Source: Sphingomonas sp. LT1P40 (lineage in GTDB: Bacteria > Pseudomonadota > Alphaproteobacteria > Sphingomonadales > Sphingomonadaceae). From it: DNA of 64,000 nucleotides. Shown here piece by piece: positions 20,561 through 28,475 of this stretch; the stretch's first letter is position 1, and the number at the start of each line of letters is the position of its first letter. Position numbers and translations under genes: made by a program. The stretch covers positions 248,001 through 312,000 of the forward strand of contig NZ_JAXOJT010000002.1 of assembly GCF_036663835.1 (NCBI RefSeq), read 5' to 3'. The notes beneath the pieces were generated by a model that had not been told where the DNA came from, made no database searches, and worked only from the letters and a program-made list of their open reading frames with translations.

Positions 20561-20979
20561 TGGCGACGGTTCTGATCGTCGAAGCACGCTTCTACGCGCA
20601 TCTGAACGACATGCTGCTCGCCGGTGCCCGCGCCGCGATCGAGGCGGCGGGCCATGACCATGAGACGATTACCGTCCCCGGCGCGCTCGAAATCCCTGGT
20701 GCGGTGTCGCTCGGCGTCGAATCGAACCGCTATGACGCCTTTGTCGCGCTGGGCGTCGTCATTCGCGGCGAGACTTATCATTTCGAGATCGTCTCGAACG
20801 AAAGCGCACGCGGGCTGATGGCGCTGACGATGGACGGTATTCCGATCGGCAACGGCATCCTGACGACCGAAAACGAAGCGCAGGCGATCGTCCGGGCCGA
20901 CCCGGCTCAGCTGAACAAGGGCGGCGGCGCGGCGGAAGCGGCGCTGGCGATGCTTGCGCTCAGGGAAAAACTGGCTTGA
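20560..20979 (+). CDS. ribH: 6,7-dimethyl-8-ribityllumazine synthase
   Basis: Lumazine synthase condenses the pyrimidine diamine with dihydroxybutanone phosphate. The 139-residue protein has the [10 protein letters not shown] signature, [12 protein letters not shown] with the catalytic His, and [11 protein letters not shown]. The start overlaps the ribB stop as TGATG. NusB, which follows ribH in many bacteria, is absent; a GNAT gene follows instead. Confidence 0.97.
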   Translation: MATVLIVEARFYAHLNDMLLAGARAAIEAAGHDHETITVPGALEIPGAVSLGVESNRYDAFVALGVVIRGETYHFEIVSNESARGLMALTMDGIPIGNGILTTENEAQAIVRADPAQLNKGGGAAEAALAMLALREKLA

Positions 20980-20989
20980 GGAGCGAGGG

Positions 20990-21547
20990 ATGAACGAGCC
21001 GATCCTCTTCACCGAACGGCTGATCCTGCGCCGTCCGGCGGCTGAGGATCTTAACGGCTGGGCGGCTTTCAGCGCAGACCCGGTGGCGACCGAGCATCTC
21101 GGCGGACCGGTCGAGCGCAGCGTCGCTTGGCGACAGCTGTGCACGATGGCGGGGTCGTGGGAGATTGCCGGCTTTGCGATGTTCTCGGTCATCGAACGCG
21201 CCACCGGCAAATGGGTCGGACGGCTCGGCCCGTGGCAGCCGGAAGGCTGGCCAGGCACCGAAGTCGGCTGGGGCGTCTCCAGCGAATTCGCCGGCAAGGG
21301 CTACGCCTATGAAGGCGCAGTCGCGGCGATGGACTATGCCGTCGACATCTTGGGCTGGAGCGAGGTGATTCACACCATCGCCCCGGAAAACACCCGGTCG
21401 ATCCGGCTTGCCCAACGCCTCGGCTCAACCAATTTGCGTGCCGCGAAACTCCCCGCGCCCTATGCCGATGTCGCGGTCGATGCCTGGGGCCAGACCGCCG
21501 ATCAGTGGCGAGCGGGTCGCCAGAATCGGGACGTGGCGGCACGATGA
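20990..21547 (+). CDS. GNAT-family N-acetyltransferase
   Basis: The product (185 residues from ATG 20990, with GAGGAGCGAGGG upstream) starts MNEPILFTERLILRRPAAED, typical of the RimJ/RimL-type GNAT group. WGVSSEFAGKGYAYEG contains the acetyl-CoA pyrophosphate loop (GKGYA), and the end of the core has IAPENTRSIRLAQRLG. The substrate cannot be read from sequence. It lies 10 bp after ribH and its stop overlaps the next ATG, so it is likely part of the same transcript. Confidence 0.88.
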   Translation: MNEPILFTERLILRRPAAEDLNGWAAFSADPVATEHLGGPVERSVAWRQLCTMAGSWEIAGFAMFSVIERATGKWVGRLGPWQPEGWPGTEVGWGVSSEFAGKGYAYEGAVAAMDYAVDILGWSEVIHTIAPENTRSIRLAQRLGSTNLRAAKLPAPYADVAVDAWGQTADQWRAGRQNRDVAAR

Positions 21548-21975
21548 CCGCGATCCCGCCCAGCCGCTACAAAGTGGTGGAGCGCGGGCGTCGCCTGGTG
21601 GTGATCGACACGCACACGGGACAACCGGCGACGCGCGGGCATGTGCCAACAGCGCCGCGACCCGAACCGTCGGATCGCCCAATCGAATCGGTCGCGCCGA
21701 GCCGCGTGGACGATCGCAGCGGCAGCAACATCCTCACCACCGCGCGCTTTTACGACCTGAAGGGGCCGCGCGAGATTGTGATGACCGAGGAATTCTCGAA
21801 CCGGTTGGGACGCGCGATCGGCGGCTGGCTCATCGCGCTGTTCGTCTTCGGCACCTTCGCCACGATCTTTTTCCCGTGGCTGTGGATCGTTCCGGTCTTC
21901 ATCCTGCTTCAGCCAAAGGCACGCGCGGCGACCCGTCAATGGATCACCGCGCGCCTCGATCAGGCGGCCTCCTGA
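21544..21975 (+). CDS. Hypothetical membrane protein
   Basis: The ATG at 21544 overlaps the GNAT stop (ATGA). The 143-residue protein has a soluble polar N-terminal part (about 1-88) and a hydrophobic hairpin of two helices (about 91-124, rich in W, F and I), followed by a short basic tail. I do not recognise a family. Its last 16 bases overlap the convergent OYE-family gene. Confidence 0.7.
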   Translation: MTAIPPSRYKVVERGRRLVVIDTHTGQPATRGHVPTAPRPEPSDRPIESVAPSRVDDRSGSNILTTARFYDLKGPREIVMTEEFSNRLGRAIGGWLIALFVFGTFATIFFPWLWIVPVFILLQPKARAATRQWITARLDQAAS

Positions 21976-23051
21976 TCGGCCAGCGCCGGATAATCGACAT
22001 ACCCCTCCGGCCCCTGGCTGTACCATGTCTTCGGATTGCTCGCGTTCAACGCCGCACCCTGCTTCAACCGCTGCGGCAAATCCGGATTGGCGAGGAAGGT
22101 TCGCCCGAAACTCACCGCATCGGCCACGCCGGAATCGATCGCTGCCTGCGCCGCTTCGACCGTCGCATAGTCCGAATTGACCACCAGCGGCCCGCTGAAT
22201 GCCTTGCGGATCACCGGGCTCAGCTTGGGCACGTCGGTGCTGCCGAATGTGCCGTCCGCGCCCGGCTCGCGCAGCTCCAGAAAGCCGATGCCGATCTCGC
22301 TCAGCAGCGCGGCGGCAGCACCGAACAGCGTCGCCGGATCGCTGTCATCGACACCTTGCGACTCGCCATTGGGCGACAGCCGCACCGCAGTGCGACCGGC
22401 ACCTGCAACGCTCGCAACCCGCGTCGCCACTTCACGCAGCAAGCGCGTGCGGTTCTCGACGCTGCCGCCATAAATATCGTCGCGGAAGTTTGCATTGTCG
22501 CGCAGGAACTGGTCGATCAGATAGCCATTGGCGGCATGAATCTGTACCCCGTCGAACCCGGCGGCCAGCGCATTCTCGGTTGCCCGCGCGTAATCCTCCA
22601 GCAGCGCCGGGAATTCGTCGAGCGTCAGTGGACGTGCCACTTCAGACGGCTGCCGTCCCTCGTAAGTGTGCATATGCCCCGCCGTCTGCGTCGCCGAGGA
22701 CGACACCGGCTGCTCGCCGGTCACCGACGAATGCACCTGCCGTCCCATATGCCACAGCTGCGCGACGATCCGCCCGCCCGCGCCGTGCACCGCATCGGTC
22801 ACGGGCTTCCACGCCTCGACTTGCGCGGCGTTCCACAGCCCCGGCGCGAACGGCCAGCCCAGCCCCTGACGACTGATCCCCGTAGCCTCGCTGATAATCA
22901 GGCCAGCACTCGCGCGCTGGCGGTAATATTCCACCATCAAATCCGTCGGCACCGCATCGCGGTCGGCACGTCCGCGCGTCAACGGGGCCATCAATATGCG
23001 GTTGGGCGCGACGATCGCGCCAAGCTGGATAGGATCGAACAGGCTGGTCAT
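21960..23051 (-). CDS. Old yellow enzyme-family NADH:flavin oxidoreductase (alkene reductase)
   Basis: OYE-type enzymes use FMN and NAD(P)H to reduce activated C=C bonds. The 363-residue protein starts MTSLFDPIQLGAIVAPNRIL at ATG 23051. It has MAPLTRGRA, the substrate-binding His-x-x-Asn at H172/N175 (IHAANGYLIDQFL), RDDIYGGSVENR and the C-terminal SFGRTFLANPDL phosphate-binding stretch. The open reading frame continues upstream, but that extension is antisense to the EamA gene and is basic, low-complexity sequence, so it was not included. The gene is divergent from the EamA transporter (57-bp gap). Confidence 0.93.
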   Translation of the reverse strand: MTSLFDPIQLGAIVAPNRILMAPLTRGRADRDAVPTDLMVEYYRQRASAGLIISEATGISRQGLGWPFAPGLWNAAQVEAWKPVTDAVHGAGGRIVAQLWHMGRQVHSSVTGEQPVSSSATQTAGHMHTYEGRQPSEVARPLTLDEFPALLEDYARATENALAAGFDGVQIHAANGYLIDQFLRDNANFRDDIYGGSVENRTRLLREVATRVASVAGAGRTAVRLSPNGESQGVDDSDPATLFGAAAALLSEIGIGFLELREPGADGTFGSTDVPKLSPVIRKAFSGPLVVNSDYATVEAAQAAIDSGVADAVSFGRTFLANPDLPQRLKQGAALNASNPKTWYSQGPEGYVDYPALADQEAA

Positions 23052-23108
23052 CGGAAAAATATCACCCTCTGGGTTGCGTTGCACAATAGTTAGGGCGCTA
23101 AGGGCGCA

Positions 23109-24035
23109 ATGCACGAGTCCGCCGCCCCAACAAAAGCTGCGTCCCCGCAAAGCGCAACTGCGCTGCCCTTCGCGGCGCTGATCTTCGGCAATATCGCGCT
23201 CGCGTTCGGCCCGTGGTTTGTGCGCGCCGCCGATGTCGGGCCGGTCGCCGCCGGATTCTGGCGGCTGGCGCTCGGCGTGCCGGTGCTGCTGGCGATCGTC
23301 TATGCGATGGACCGCCGCCCGTTTCGCGGCGCCAGCGCGCTGTGGATGACGATCCTGTTCAGCGGCATCGCCTTCGCCGCCGATCTCGCATCGTGGCATA
23401 TCGGCATCCTCCACACCACACTCGCCAACGCCACGCTGTTCGGCAATTCGGCGACGCTGATGTTTCCGATCTGGGGCTTTCTCATCGCCCGTGCTTGGCC
23501 GACCCAGCAACAGGGGTTCGCGCTTGCCCTCGCCGCCGCCGGGGCCGCCCTGCTGCTCGGTCGATCCTACAGCCTGTCGCCGCAGAATCTGCTGGGCGAC
23601 CTGTTGAGCCTGCTCGCCGGTACCCTCTACACCGTGTATTTCATCCTGATGGCCCGCGCCCGCGAAGTGATGGCCCCGCTTCCCGCGCTCGCACTGTCGA
23701 GCATCGCTGGCATGCTCCCGCTCCTGCTGTTCGCCATATTCATGGGTGAGCAGATCTGGCCCCAGAATTGGGGCGTGCTGATCGGCCTCGCACTCGCCAG
23801 CCAGGTCGTGGGACAAGGGCTGATGATCTACGCGCTCGGCCATCTCTCGCCGCTGGTGGTGGGCATCGGCCTGCTTTCGCAACCCATTATCGCGGGCGCG
23901 GTCGGCTGGATCGTCTATGACGAGCGTCTCGGCACGCTCGATTTTATTGGCGCGGCGCTGGTCGCCATCGCGCTGGTGCTGGTCCGGCGCGAATCCACGC
24001 CGGTTGCAACCGCGCCAGATGAGGCTAAACCGTGA
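23109..24035 (+). CDS. EamA-family DMT superfamily transporter
   Basis: The 308-residue protein has about ten hydrophobic helices in two repeated EamA units of five helices each (about 18-150 and 165-295). Motifs such as FAADLASWHIGILHTTLANATL and LLGDLLSLLAGTLYTVYFIL are typical of this drug/metabolite exporter family. The substrate cannot be assigned. Its TGA overlaps the GTG of the COQ9-like gene (GTGA). Confidence 0.88.
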   Translation: MHESAAPTKAASPQSATALPFAALIFGNIALAFGPWFVRAADVGPVAAGFWRLALGVPVLLAIVYAMDRRPFRGASALWMTILFSGIAFAADLASWHIGILHTTLANATLFGNSATLMFPIWGFLIARAWPTQQQGFALALAAAGAALLLGRSYSLSPQNLLGDLLSLLAGTLYTVYFILMARAREVMAPLPALALSSIAGMLPLLLFAIFMGEQIWPQNWGVLIGLALASQVVGQGLMIYALGHLSPLVVGIGLLSQPIIAGAVGWIVYDERLGTLDFIGAALVAIALVLVRRESTPVATAPDEAKP

Positions 24036-24697
24036 ACATGACCACAGTCGCCGACATGACGCTGGACGAGCTTCGCGCCGCACTCGCACCGCATCTCGCC
24101 GCCAATGCCGCGTTCGACGGCTGGACTGCCAAGGCGGTGGACGCCGCCGCCGATGCGATCGGTGCCGACCGCGACGTCGCCCGCCTCGCGGTGCCGGGCA
24201 AGCCGCTCGAAATGATCGACACTTGGTTCGCCGAAATCGACCGCCGCATGGCCGAAGCGCTTCCACCCGAAACGCTCGACGCCATGAAGATTCGCGCGAA
24301 GATCACCGCGCTGGTCGAAGCTCGCCTCGACGCCCTCACCGCCGACCGCGAAGCCCTGCGCCGCGCCGTCGCCATCTTGGCAATGCCGCAAAACGCCGCG
24401 CGCGCCACCCGGCTCGGCTGGCGCTCGGCGGATGCGATGTGGCGGCTCGCGGGCGACAGCGCGACCGATTACAACCACTATACCAAGCGCGCGATGCTCG
24501 GCGGGATTTACGCCGCGACGATCGCCGTGTTCCTGCAGGACGAGAGCGAGGGTCAGGCCGAAACCCGCGCCTTCCTCGCCCGCCGGATCGAAAACATCAC
24601 GCAGTTCGAAAAAGCAAAGGCAAAGCTCGCCGGACGCAGCGACCACCGCTTCAGCATGTCGCGCTTCATCGGCCGACTGCGCTATCACGCGCGGTGA
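24032..24697 (+). CDS. COQ9-family protein (ubiquinone biosynthesis)
   Basis: COQ9 proteins have a TetR-like helical fold and bind lipid; in eukaryotes they support COQ7 hydroxylation in ubiquinone synthesis, and alphaproteobacteria carry homologues. The 221-residue product has the family core DREALRRAVAILAMPQNA and WRSADAMWRLAGDSATDYNHYTKRAMLGGIYAAT. It begins at GTG 24032, overlapping the upstream transporter gene. No other ubi gene is adjacent. Role in ubiquinone synthesis is inferred from the family. Confidence 0.88.
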   Translation: MNMTTVADMTLDELRAALAPHLAANAAFDGWTAKAVDAAADAIGADRDVARLAVPGKPLEMIDTWFAEIDRRMAEALPPETLDAMKIRAKITALVEARLDALTADREALRRAVAILAMPQNAARATRLGWRSADAMWRLAGDSATDYNHYTKRAMLGGIYAATIAVFLQDESEGQAETRAFLARRIENITQFEKAKAKLAGRSDHRFSMSRFIGRLRYHAR

Positions 24698-24763
24698 AGC
24701 GCGGATTGCCCAGCGGCGGATTCATGCATAAGCTTGCCGTTCCGGACAAGAAGGGGGCAGTCC

Positions 24764-25021
24764 ATGAAAGCAGCGGCCATCATCGTCAATTTCTTCATTC
24801 CCGGCGTGGGAAGCCTCATCATCGGCAAGACAGGCGCGGGAATAGCGCAGTTGCTGATCTATTTCGTGGGATTGCTGTTCACGCTGACCCTGATCGGAGT
24901 CATTATTGGCGGACCGATGATGCTTGCCGCCTGGATCTGGGGTCTGGTCACGGCGGCAACTTATGACGAGCAGCCCGTGCAGGTCCACGTCATCCACAGC
25001 AACCAGCCCCCAACCAGTTGA
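24764..25021 (+). CDS. Small TM2-domain-like membrane protein
   Basis: ATG 24764 is preceded by AAGGGGG at good spacing; an in-frame upstream start would add ten residues and is less likely. The 85-residue protein has two hydrophobic helices: NFFIPGVGSLIIG and a second around LLFTLTLIGVIIGGPMMLAAWIWG. The first helix pattern PGxGSLxxGKTGxGIxQLL resembles the TM2 domain, but a confident family call is not possible. The hydrophilic tail is short. Confidence 0.65.
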   Translation: MKAAAIIVNFFIPGVGSLIIGKTGAGIAQLLIYFVGLLFTLTLIGVIIGGPMMLAAWIWGLVTAATYDEQPVQVHVIHSNQPPTS

Positions 25022-25057
25022 TCCGGTGCAGGACGCCGCTCCGCCAAGGATGCGGCG

Positions 25058-27778
25058 GTGACTGCACTTCCCTGGCCCGCGCTTCACGCCAGTCACGGCG
25101 GCATCTGGATATCGACTGCTGAGGGTACGCGCAGTGTCGGACGGGGCGAGGCGGTGCGGATGGCCGCCGATACGCCGATGCTCATGCTCAACGCGCCGCT
25201 GACGGGTCAGCGGCTCGGCTATCCCGATCTTTCAGGCCTGGACCTGCTCGAACTCTTCGCGTTCCTGCGCCCTGCACAGTTCATGGTCCCCACCCCGCGC
25301 GGCCTTGCCCGCACGTTGGGCCTCGCCGAACCCGCCAGCGATGCCGATGTCGCCCCGTTTCTGCGCAAAGCGGCGGCGGCGATGCTCGCCATTGCCGACA
25401 CCGACTGGCCCGAGCGCGAAGGTGCATGGCACGCCGCACAGTCGCTCGCCCGCCTGCGCTGGACCTGGGCGCCCGCCGTCACGCAGCGGCTGTCGCGCCC
25501 CGAAAAGGCCGAACGCTGGCTGTTCTCGCGCCTCCCCGAATGGAGCGAGGGCCAGCCGCGCACGCCGCCACGCACCGTCAGCCTCGACGTCGAAGAGGTC
25601 CGCGAACGCCTCGACACCCTCACCGGCAAGCATGCCGAGCCGCGCGAAGGCCAGCGCCATTATGCCGAGGCCGCCGCCGCCGCCTTTGCCCCGCGCACGA
25701 TGCGCGACTCACCCAACCTCGTCCTCGCCGAAGCTGGCACCGGCATCGGCAAGACCCTCGGCTATCTCGCCCCGGCCTCGCTCTGGGCGACCAAGGCCGA
25801 CGGCGCAGTGTGGGTATCGACCTTCACCAAGGCATTACAACGCCAGCTCGCGCACGAAAGCGAGCGCCTGTTCCCCGACCCGGAAATCCGCAAGCAGCGT
25901 ATCGTCACGCGCAAGGGCCGCGAGAATTACGTGTGCCTGCTCAATCTGGAGGACGCGCTGCAAGGCGGATTTGCCGGACGCGCCGCGATCTTGGCGCAAC
26001 TCGTCGCGCGCTGGGCCGGCTATACCGCCGATGGCGACATGGTCGGCGGCGATCTGCCCGGCTGGCTGCCCGCTTTGTTCCGCCGCAACGGCTCGACCGC
26101 GCTGACCGACCGGCGCGGCGAGTGCGTCTATGCCGGCTGCCCACACTACCGGAAATGCTTCATCGAACGCGCTGCGCGCGCCAGCGCCGATGCCGATATC
26201 GTCATTGCCAACCACGCTTTGGTCATGGTCAACGCCGCACGCGGCCGCGAAACCTCGACTCGCCCGACCCGCTATGTGTTCGACGAGGGGCATCATCTGT
26301 TCGACGCCGCCGATGCGATGTTTAGCGTCGCGCTGTCGGGGCAGGAGACGATCGAACTGCGCCGCTGGGTCACCGGCCCCGACTCCGGCTCGCGCGGTCG
26401 CCGCCGTGGCCTCGCCGCGCGGCTGTCGGACGTCGCCAGCTATGACGAGGGCGGCGCACAGGCGATTGCCGAAGCCGTCGATGCCGCCCGCGCGCTCCCT
26501 TCCGAAGGCTGGCTGCAACGCGTCGCCGAGGGTCAGCCGTTCGGCCCGGTCGAAGCACTCCTCGCCGCCGTGCGCGGGCTGACCTATGCCCGCGATACCG
26601 ACGGGTCGGGCGACGCGGGTTATGGCATCGAAACAGAGCTCGCCGAACCCGATGCCGCACTGATCGACGCCACCGGCCCCGCCGCCGCCGCGATCGAACA
26701 ATTGCGCCGCCCGCTGATGACGCTGGGCCGCCGCCTCGAAGCGGTGCTCGACGAAGCCCCCGACTGGCTCGACGGCCCGGCGCGCGCGCGGATCGAGGGC
26801 GCGATTGCCTCGCTCGGCTGGCGCGCCGAGACCGTCGCCGCCTGGCTTGCGCTGATCGTCCGCATCGGCGGTCCCGCCACGCCCGAGTTCGTCGACTGGC
26901 TGGCGGTCGAACGCATCGAAGGGCGCGAAATCGACATCGGCATCCACCGCCGCTGGCTCGACCCGTCCAAACCCTTTGCCGAAACCGTGCTCAAGCCCGC
27001 GCATGGCGCACTGGTCACCTCCGCCACCTTGCGCGCTGGCGGCGACTGGGAGGTGGCCGAAGCGCGCAGTGGCGCGCAGCATCTGCTGCATCCGGCCAGC
27101 CGGTTCGAGGCCGCATCCCCGTTCGACTATGTCAATCAGGCCGAAGTGCTGATCGTCACCGACATAAAACGTGGCGACATGGGCGCTCTCGCCGCCGCCT
27201 ATGCTCGGCTGATCCTGGCGGCCCAGGGCGGCACGCTCGGCCTGTTCACCGCGATCCGCCGCCTCCGCGCGGTCCATGCCCGCATCGCCGACCGGCTCGC
27301 CCGCGAAGGGCTGCCGCTCTATGCCCAGCATGTCGATCCGATCGACACCGGCACGCTGGTCGATATCTTCCGCGACGAACCGCGCGCCTCGCTGATCGGC
27401 ACCGATGCGCTACGCGACGGGGTGGATGTGCCCGGCCATTCGCTGCGGCTGGTGGTGATGGAGGGTGTGCCATGGTCAAAGCCCAGCGTCCTCCACGCCG
27501 CCCGCCGTCTGGCTTATGGCGGCAGCGCCTATGACGACCGCGTCGTCCGCGCGCGGCTGGCACAGGCATTCGGTCGTCTGATCCGCCGCGCCGACGACCA
27601 CGGCGCATTCGTGCTGCTGTCCGCCGCGATGCCCAGCCGCCTGCTTACCGCCTTTCCGCCCGGCACCCCGATCATCCGCCTCCCACTCGACGAAGCGGTA
27701 AAGCGCGTCGAACGTCTTTCATCTGTCGCGCCCTTGGGGCAAAAGGCTGAGGCAATCCCCCAATCGGAGCCCCGATGA
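25058..27778 (+). CDS. DinG/XPD-type ATP-dependent DNA helicase
   Basis: Superfamily 2 helicase of 906 residues, GTG start at 25058. Residues 1-190 form an extra N-terminal region. Walker A EAGTGIGKT spans 225-233, and DEGH (409-412) replaces the usual DEAH box. Cys293, 356, 361 and 367 lie between motifs I and II at the position of the XPD/DinG iron-sulfur cluster. The C-terminal motif region includes LIGTDALRDGVDVPGHSLR and the AFGRLIRRADDHG arginine-finger stretch. DinG-like helicases unwind 5'-overhang DNA and R-loops. Whether the N-terminal region is a degenerate exonuclease or something else is not clear. Its stop overlaps the next start (ATGA). Confidence 0.9.
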   Translation: MTALPWPALHASHGGIWISTAEGTRSVGRGEAVRMAADTPMLMLNAPLTGQRLGYPDLSGLDLLELFAFLRPAQFMVPTPRGLARTLGLAEPASDADVAPFLRKAAAAMLAIADTDWPEREGAWHAAQSLARLRWTWAPAVTQRLSRPEKAERWLFSRLPEWSEGQPRTPPRTVSLDVEEVRERLDTLTGKHAEPREGQRHYAEAAAAAFAPRTMRDSPNLVLAEAGTGIGKTLGYLAPASLWATKADGAVWVSTFTKALQRQLAHESERLFPDPEIRKQRIVTRKGRENYVCLLNLEDALQGGFAGRAAILAQLVARWAGYTADGDMVGGDLPGWLPALFRRNGSTALTDRRGECVYAGCPHYRKCFIERAARASADADIVIANHALVMVNAARGRETSTRPTRYVFDEGHHLFDAADAMFSVALSGQETIELRRWVTGPDSGSRGRRRGLAARLSDVASYDEGGAQAIAEAVDAARALPSEGWLQRVAEGQPFGPVEALLAAVRGLTYARDTDGSGDAGYGIETELAEPDAALIDATGPAAAAIEQLRRPLMTLGRRLEAVLDEAPDWLDGPARARIEGAIASLGWRAETVAAWLALIVRIGGPATPEFVDWLAVERIEGREIDIGIHRRWLDPSKPFAETVLKPAHGALVTSATLRAGGDWEVAEARSGAQHLLHPASRFEAASPFDYVNQAEVLIVTDIKRGDMGALAAAYARLILAAQGGTLGLFTAIRRLRAVHARIADRLAREGLPLYAQHVDPIDTGTLVDIFRDEPRASLIGTDALRDGVDVPGHSLRLVVMEGVPWSKPSVLHAARRLAYGGSAYDDRVVRARLAQAFGRLIRRADDHGAFVLLSAAMPSRLLTAFPPGTPIIRLPLDEAVKRVERLSSVAPLGQKAEAIPQSEPR

Positions 27779-28317
27779 AGACGCTGACGTTGCTGCGCCA
27801 CGCCAAATCGAGCTGGGACGATCCGGTCGCCCGCGATTTCGACCGGCCGTTGAATGGCAAGGGCCAGCGCGCCGCCGTCACCGTCGGTCGCTATCTGCGC
27901 GGCGAGGGCCTGAGCTTCGATCATGTCTCCGCATCACCCGCCACACGCGTGGTCGAGACGATCGACCGTGTCGAAACCGGCTATGGCAGCCAGCTCGCCC
28001 CGGCATGGGACAAGCGCATCTACCTCGCCTCCGCCTCCAGCCTGCTCGACGTGATCCACGAACTGCCGGATGGGGCCGACAGCGCGCTGTTGATCGGCCA
28101 CAATCCGGGCCTCGAAGACCTCGTCCTGACGCTCATCCCCGATCGTGCAGGCGACGCACTGCGCGATTCGATCGAGGAGAAATTTCCCACCGCCGCCGTC
28201 GCGGTGATGACGTTCGACGTCGCCGACTGGGGCGCGATCCGCGCCAATGGCGGCACGCTGGTTCGTTTTACTCGCCCGCGTGATCTCGACCCCGCATTGG
28301 GGCCGGATCGCGGTTAA
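27775..28317 (+). CDS. SixA-like histidine phosphatase
   Basis: The 180-residue protein belongs to the histidine phosphatase (phosphoglycerate-mutase-like) superfamily: LLRHAKSSWD with catalytic His9, SPATRVVET with Arg58, and LLIGHNPGLEDL with His109. SixA-type enzymes dephosphorylate phosphohistidine proteins such as ArcB or PTS proteins; the substrate here is unknown. ATG overlaps the helicase stop. A palindromic element begins directly after its TAA. Confidence 0.88.
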   Translation: MKTLTLLRHAKSSWDDPVARDFDRPLNGKGQRAAVTVGRYLRGEGLSFDHVSASPATRVVETIDRVETGYGSQLAPAWDKRIYLASASSLLDVIHELPDGADSALLIGHNPGLEDLVLTLIPDRAGDALRDSIEEKFPTAAVAVMTFDVADWGAIRANGGTLVRFTRPRDLDPALGPDRG

Positions 28318-28470
28318 CAGTCTGTTTGAAAACGCGCCAAGGCGCGTTTGCGGCACCAGCCCGCTCCCCCTCCCGGCCACCCATTTCAGGATACGCTGTG
28401 GGTGGCCGGGAGTGGGAGCGGGCTGGTGCCGTCTTGAAACTCGCTCTTTCGCGAGTTTCCAAACAGACTC
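28318..28470. repeat. Nested palindromic intergenic element, copy 2 (complete)
   Basis: About 153 bp. Outer arms AGTCTGTTTG (28319-28328) and CAAACAGACT (28460-28469) enclose three hairpins: AAACGCGCC/GGCGCGTTT (28330-28349); a central 33-bp stem with one mismatch (28351-28383 and 28399-28431, starting CGGCACCAGCCCGC); and GAAACTCGC/GCGAGTTTC (28436-28459). The loop and stem are related to the element at 16598-16706. It fills the whole gap between the SixA-like gene and the GH144 gene, which converge on it. A bidirectional terminator or a mobile MITE/REP-like unit are both possible. Confidence 0.85.
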
Positions 28471-28475
28471 TAAAC

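Noticed and set aside
23052-24266. N-terminal extension of the OYE-family gene to about 768 residues
   Set aside because: The added part is antisense to the EamA and COQ9-like genes and has no flavoprotein homology. The family start MTSLFDPIQLG lies at 23051.
16598-28470. CRISPR array from repeated palindromes
   Set aside because: The palindromes are far apart, of unequal length and without regular spacers; no cas genes are present.
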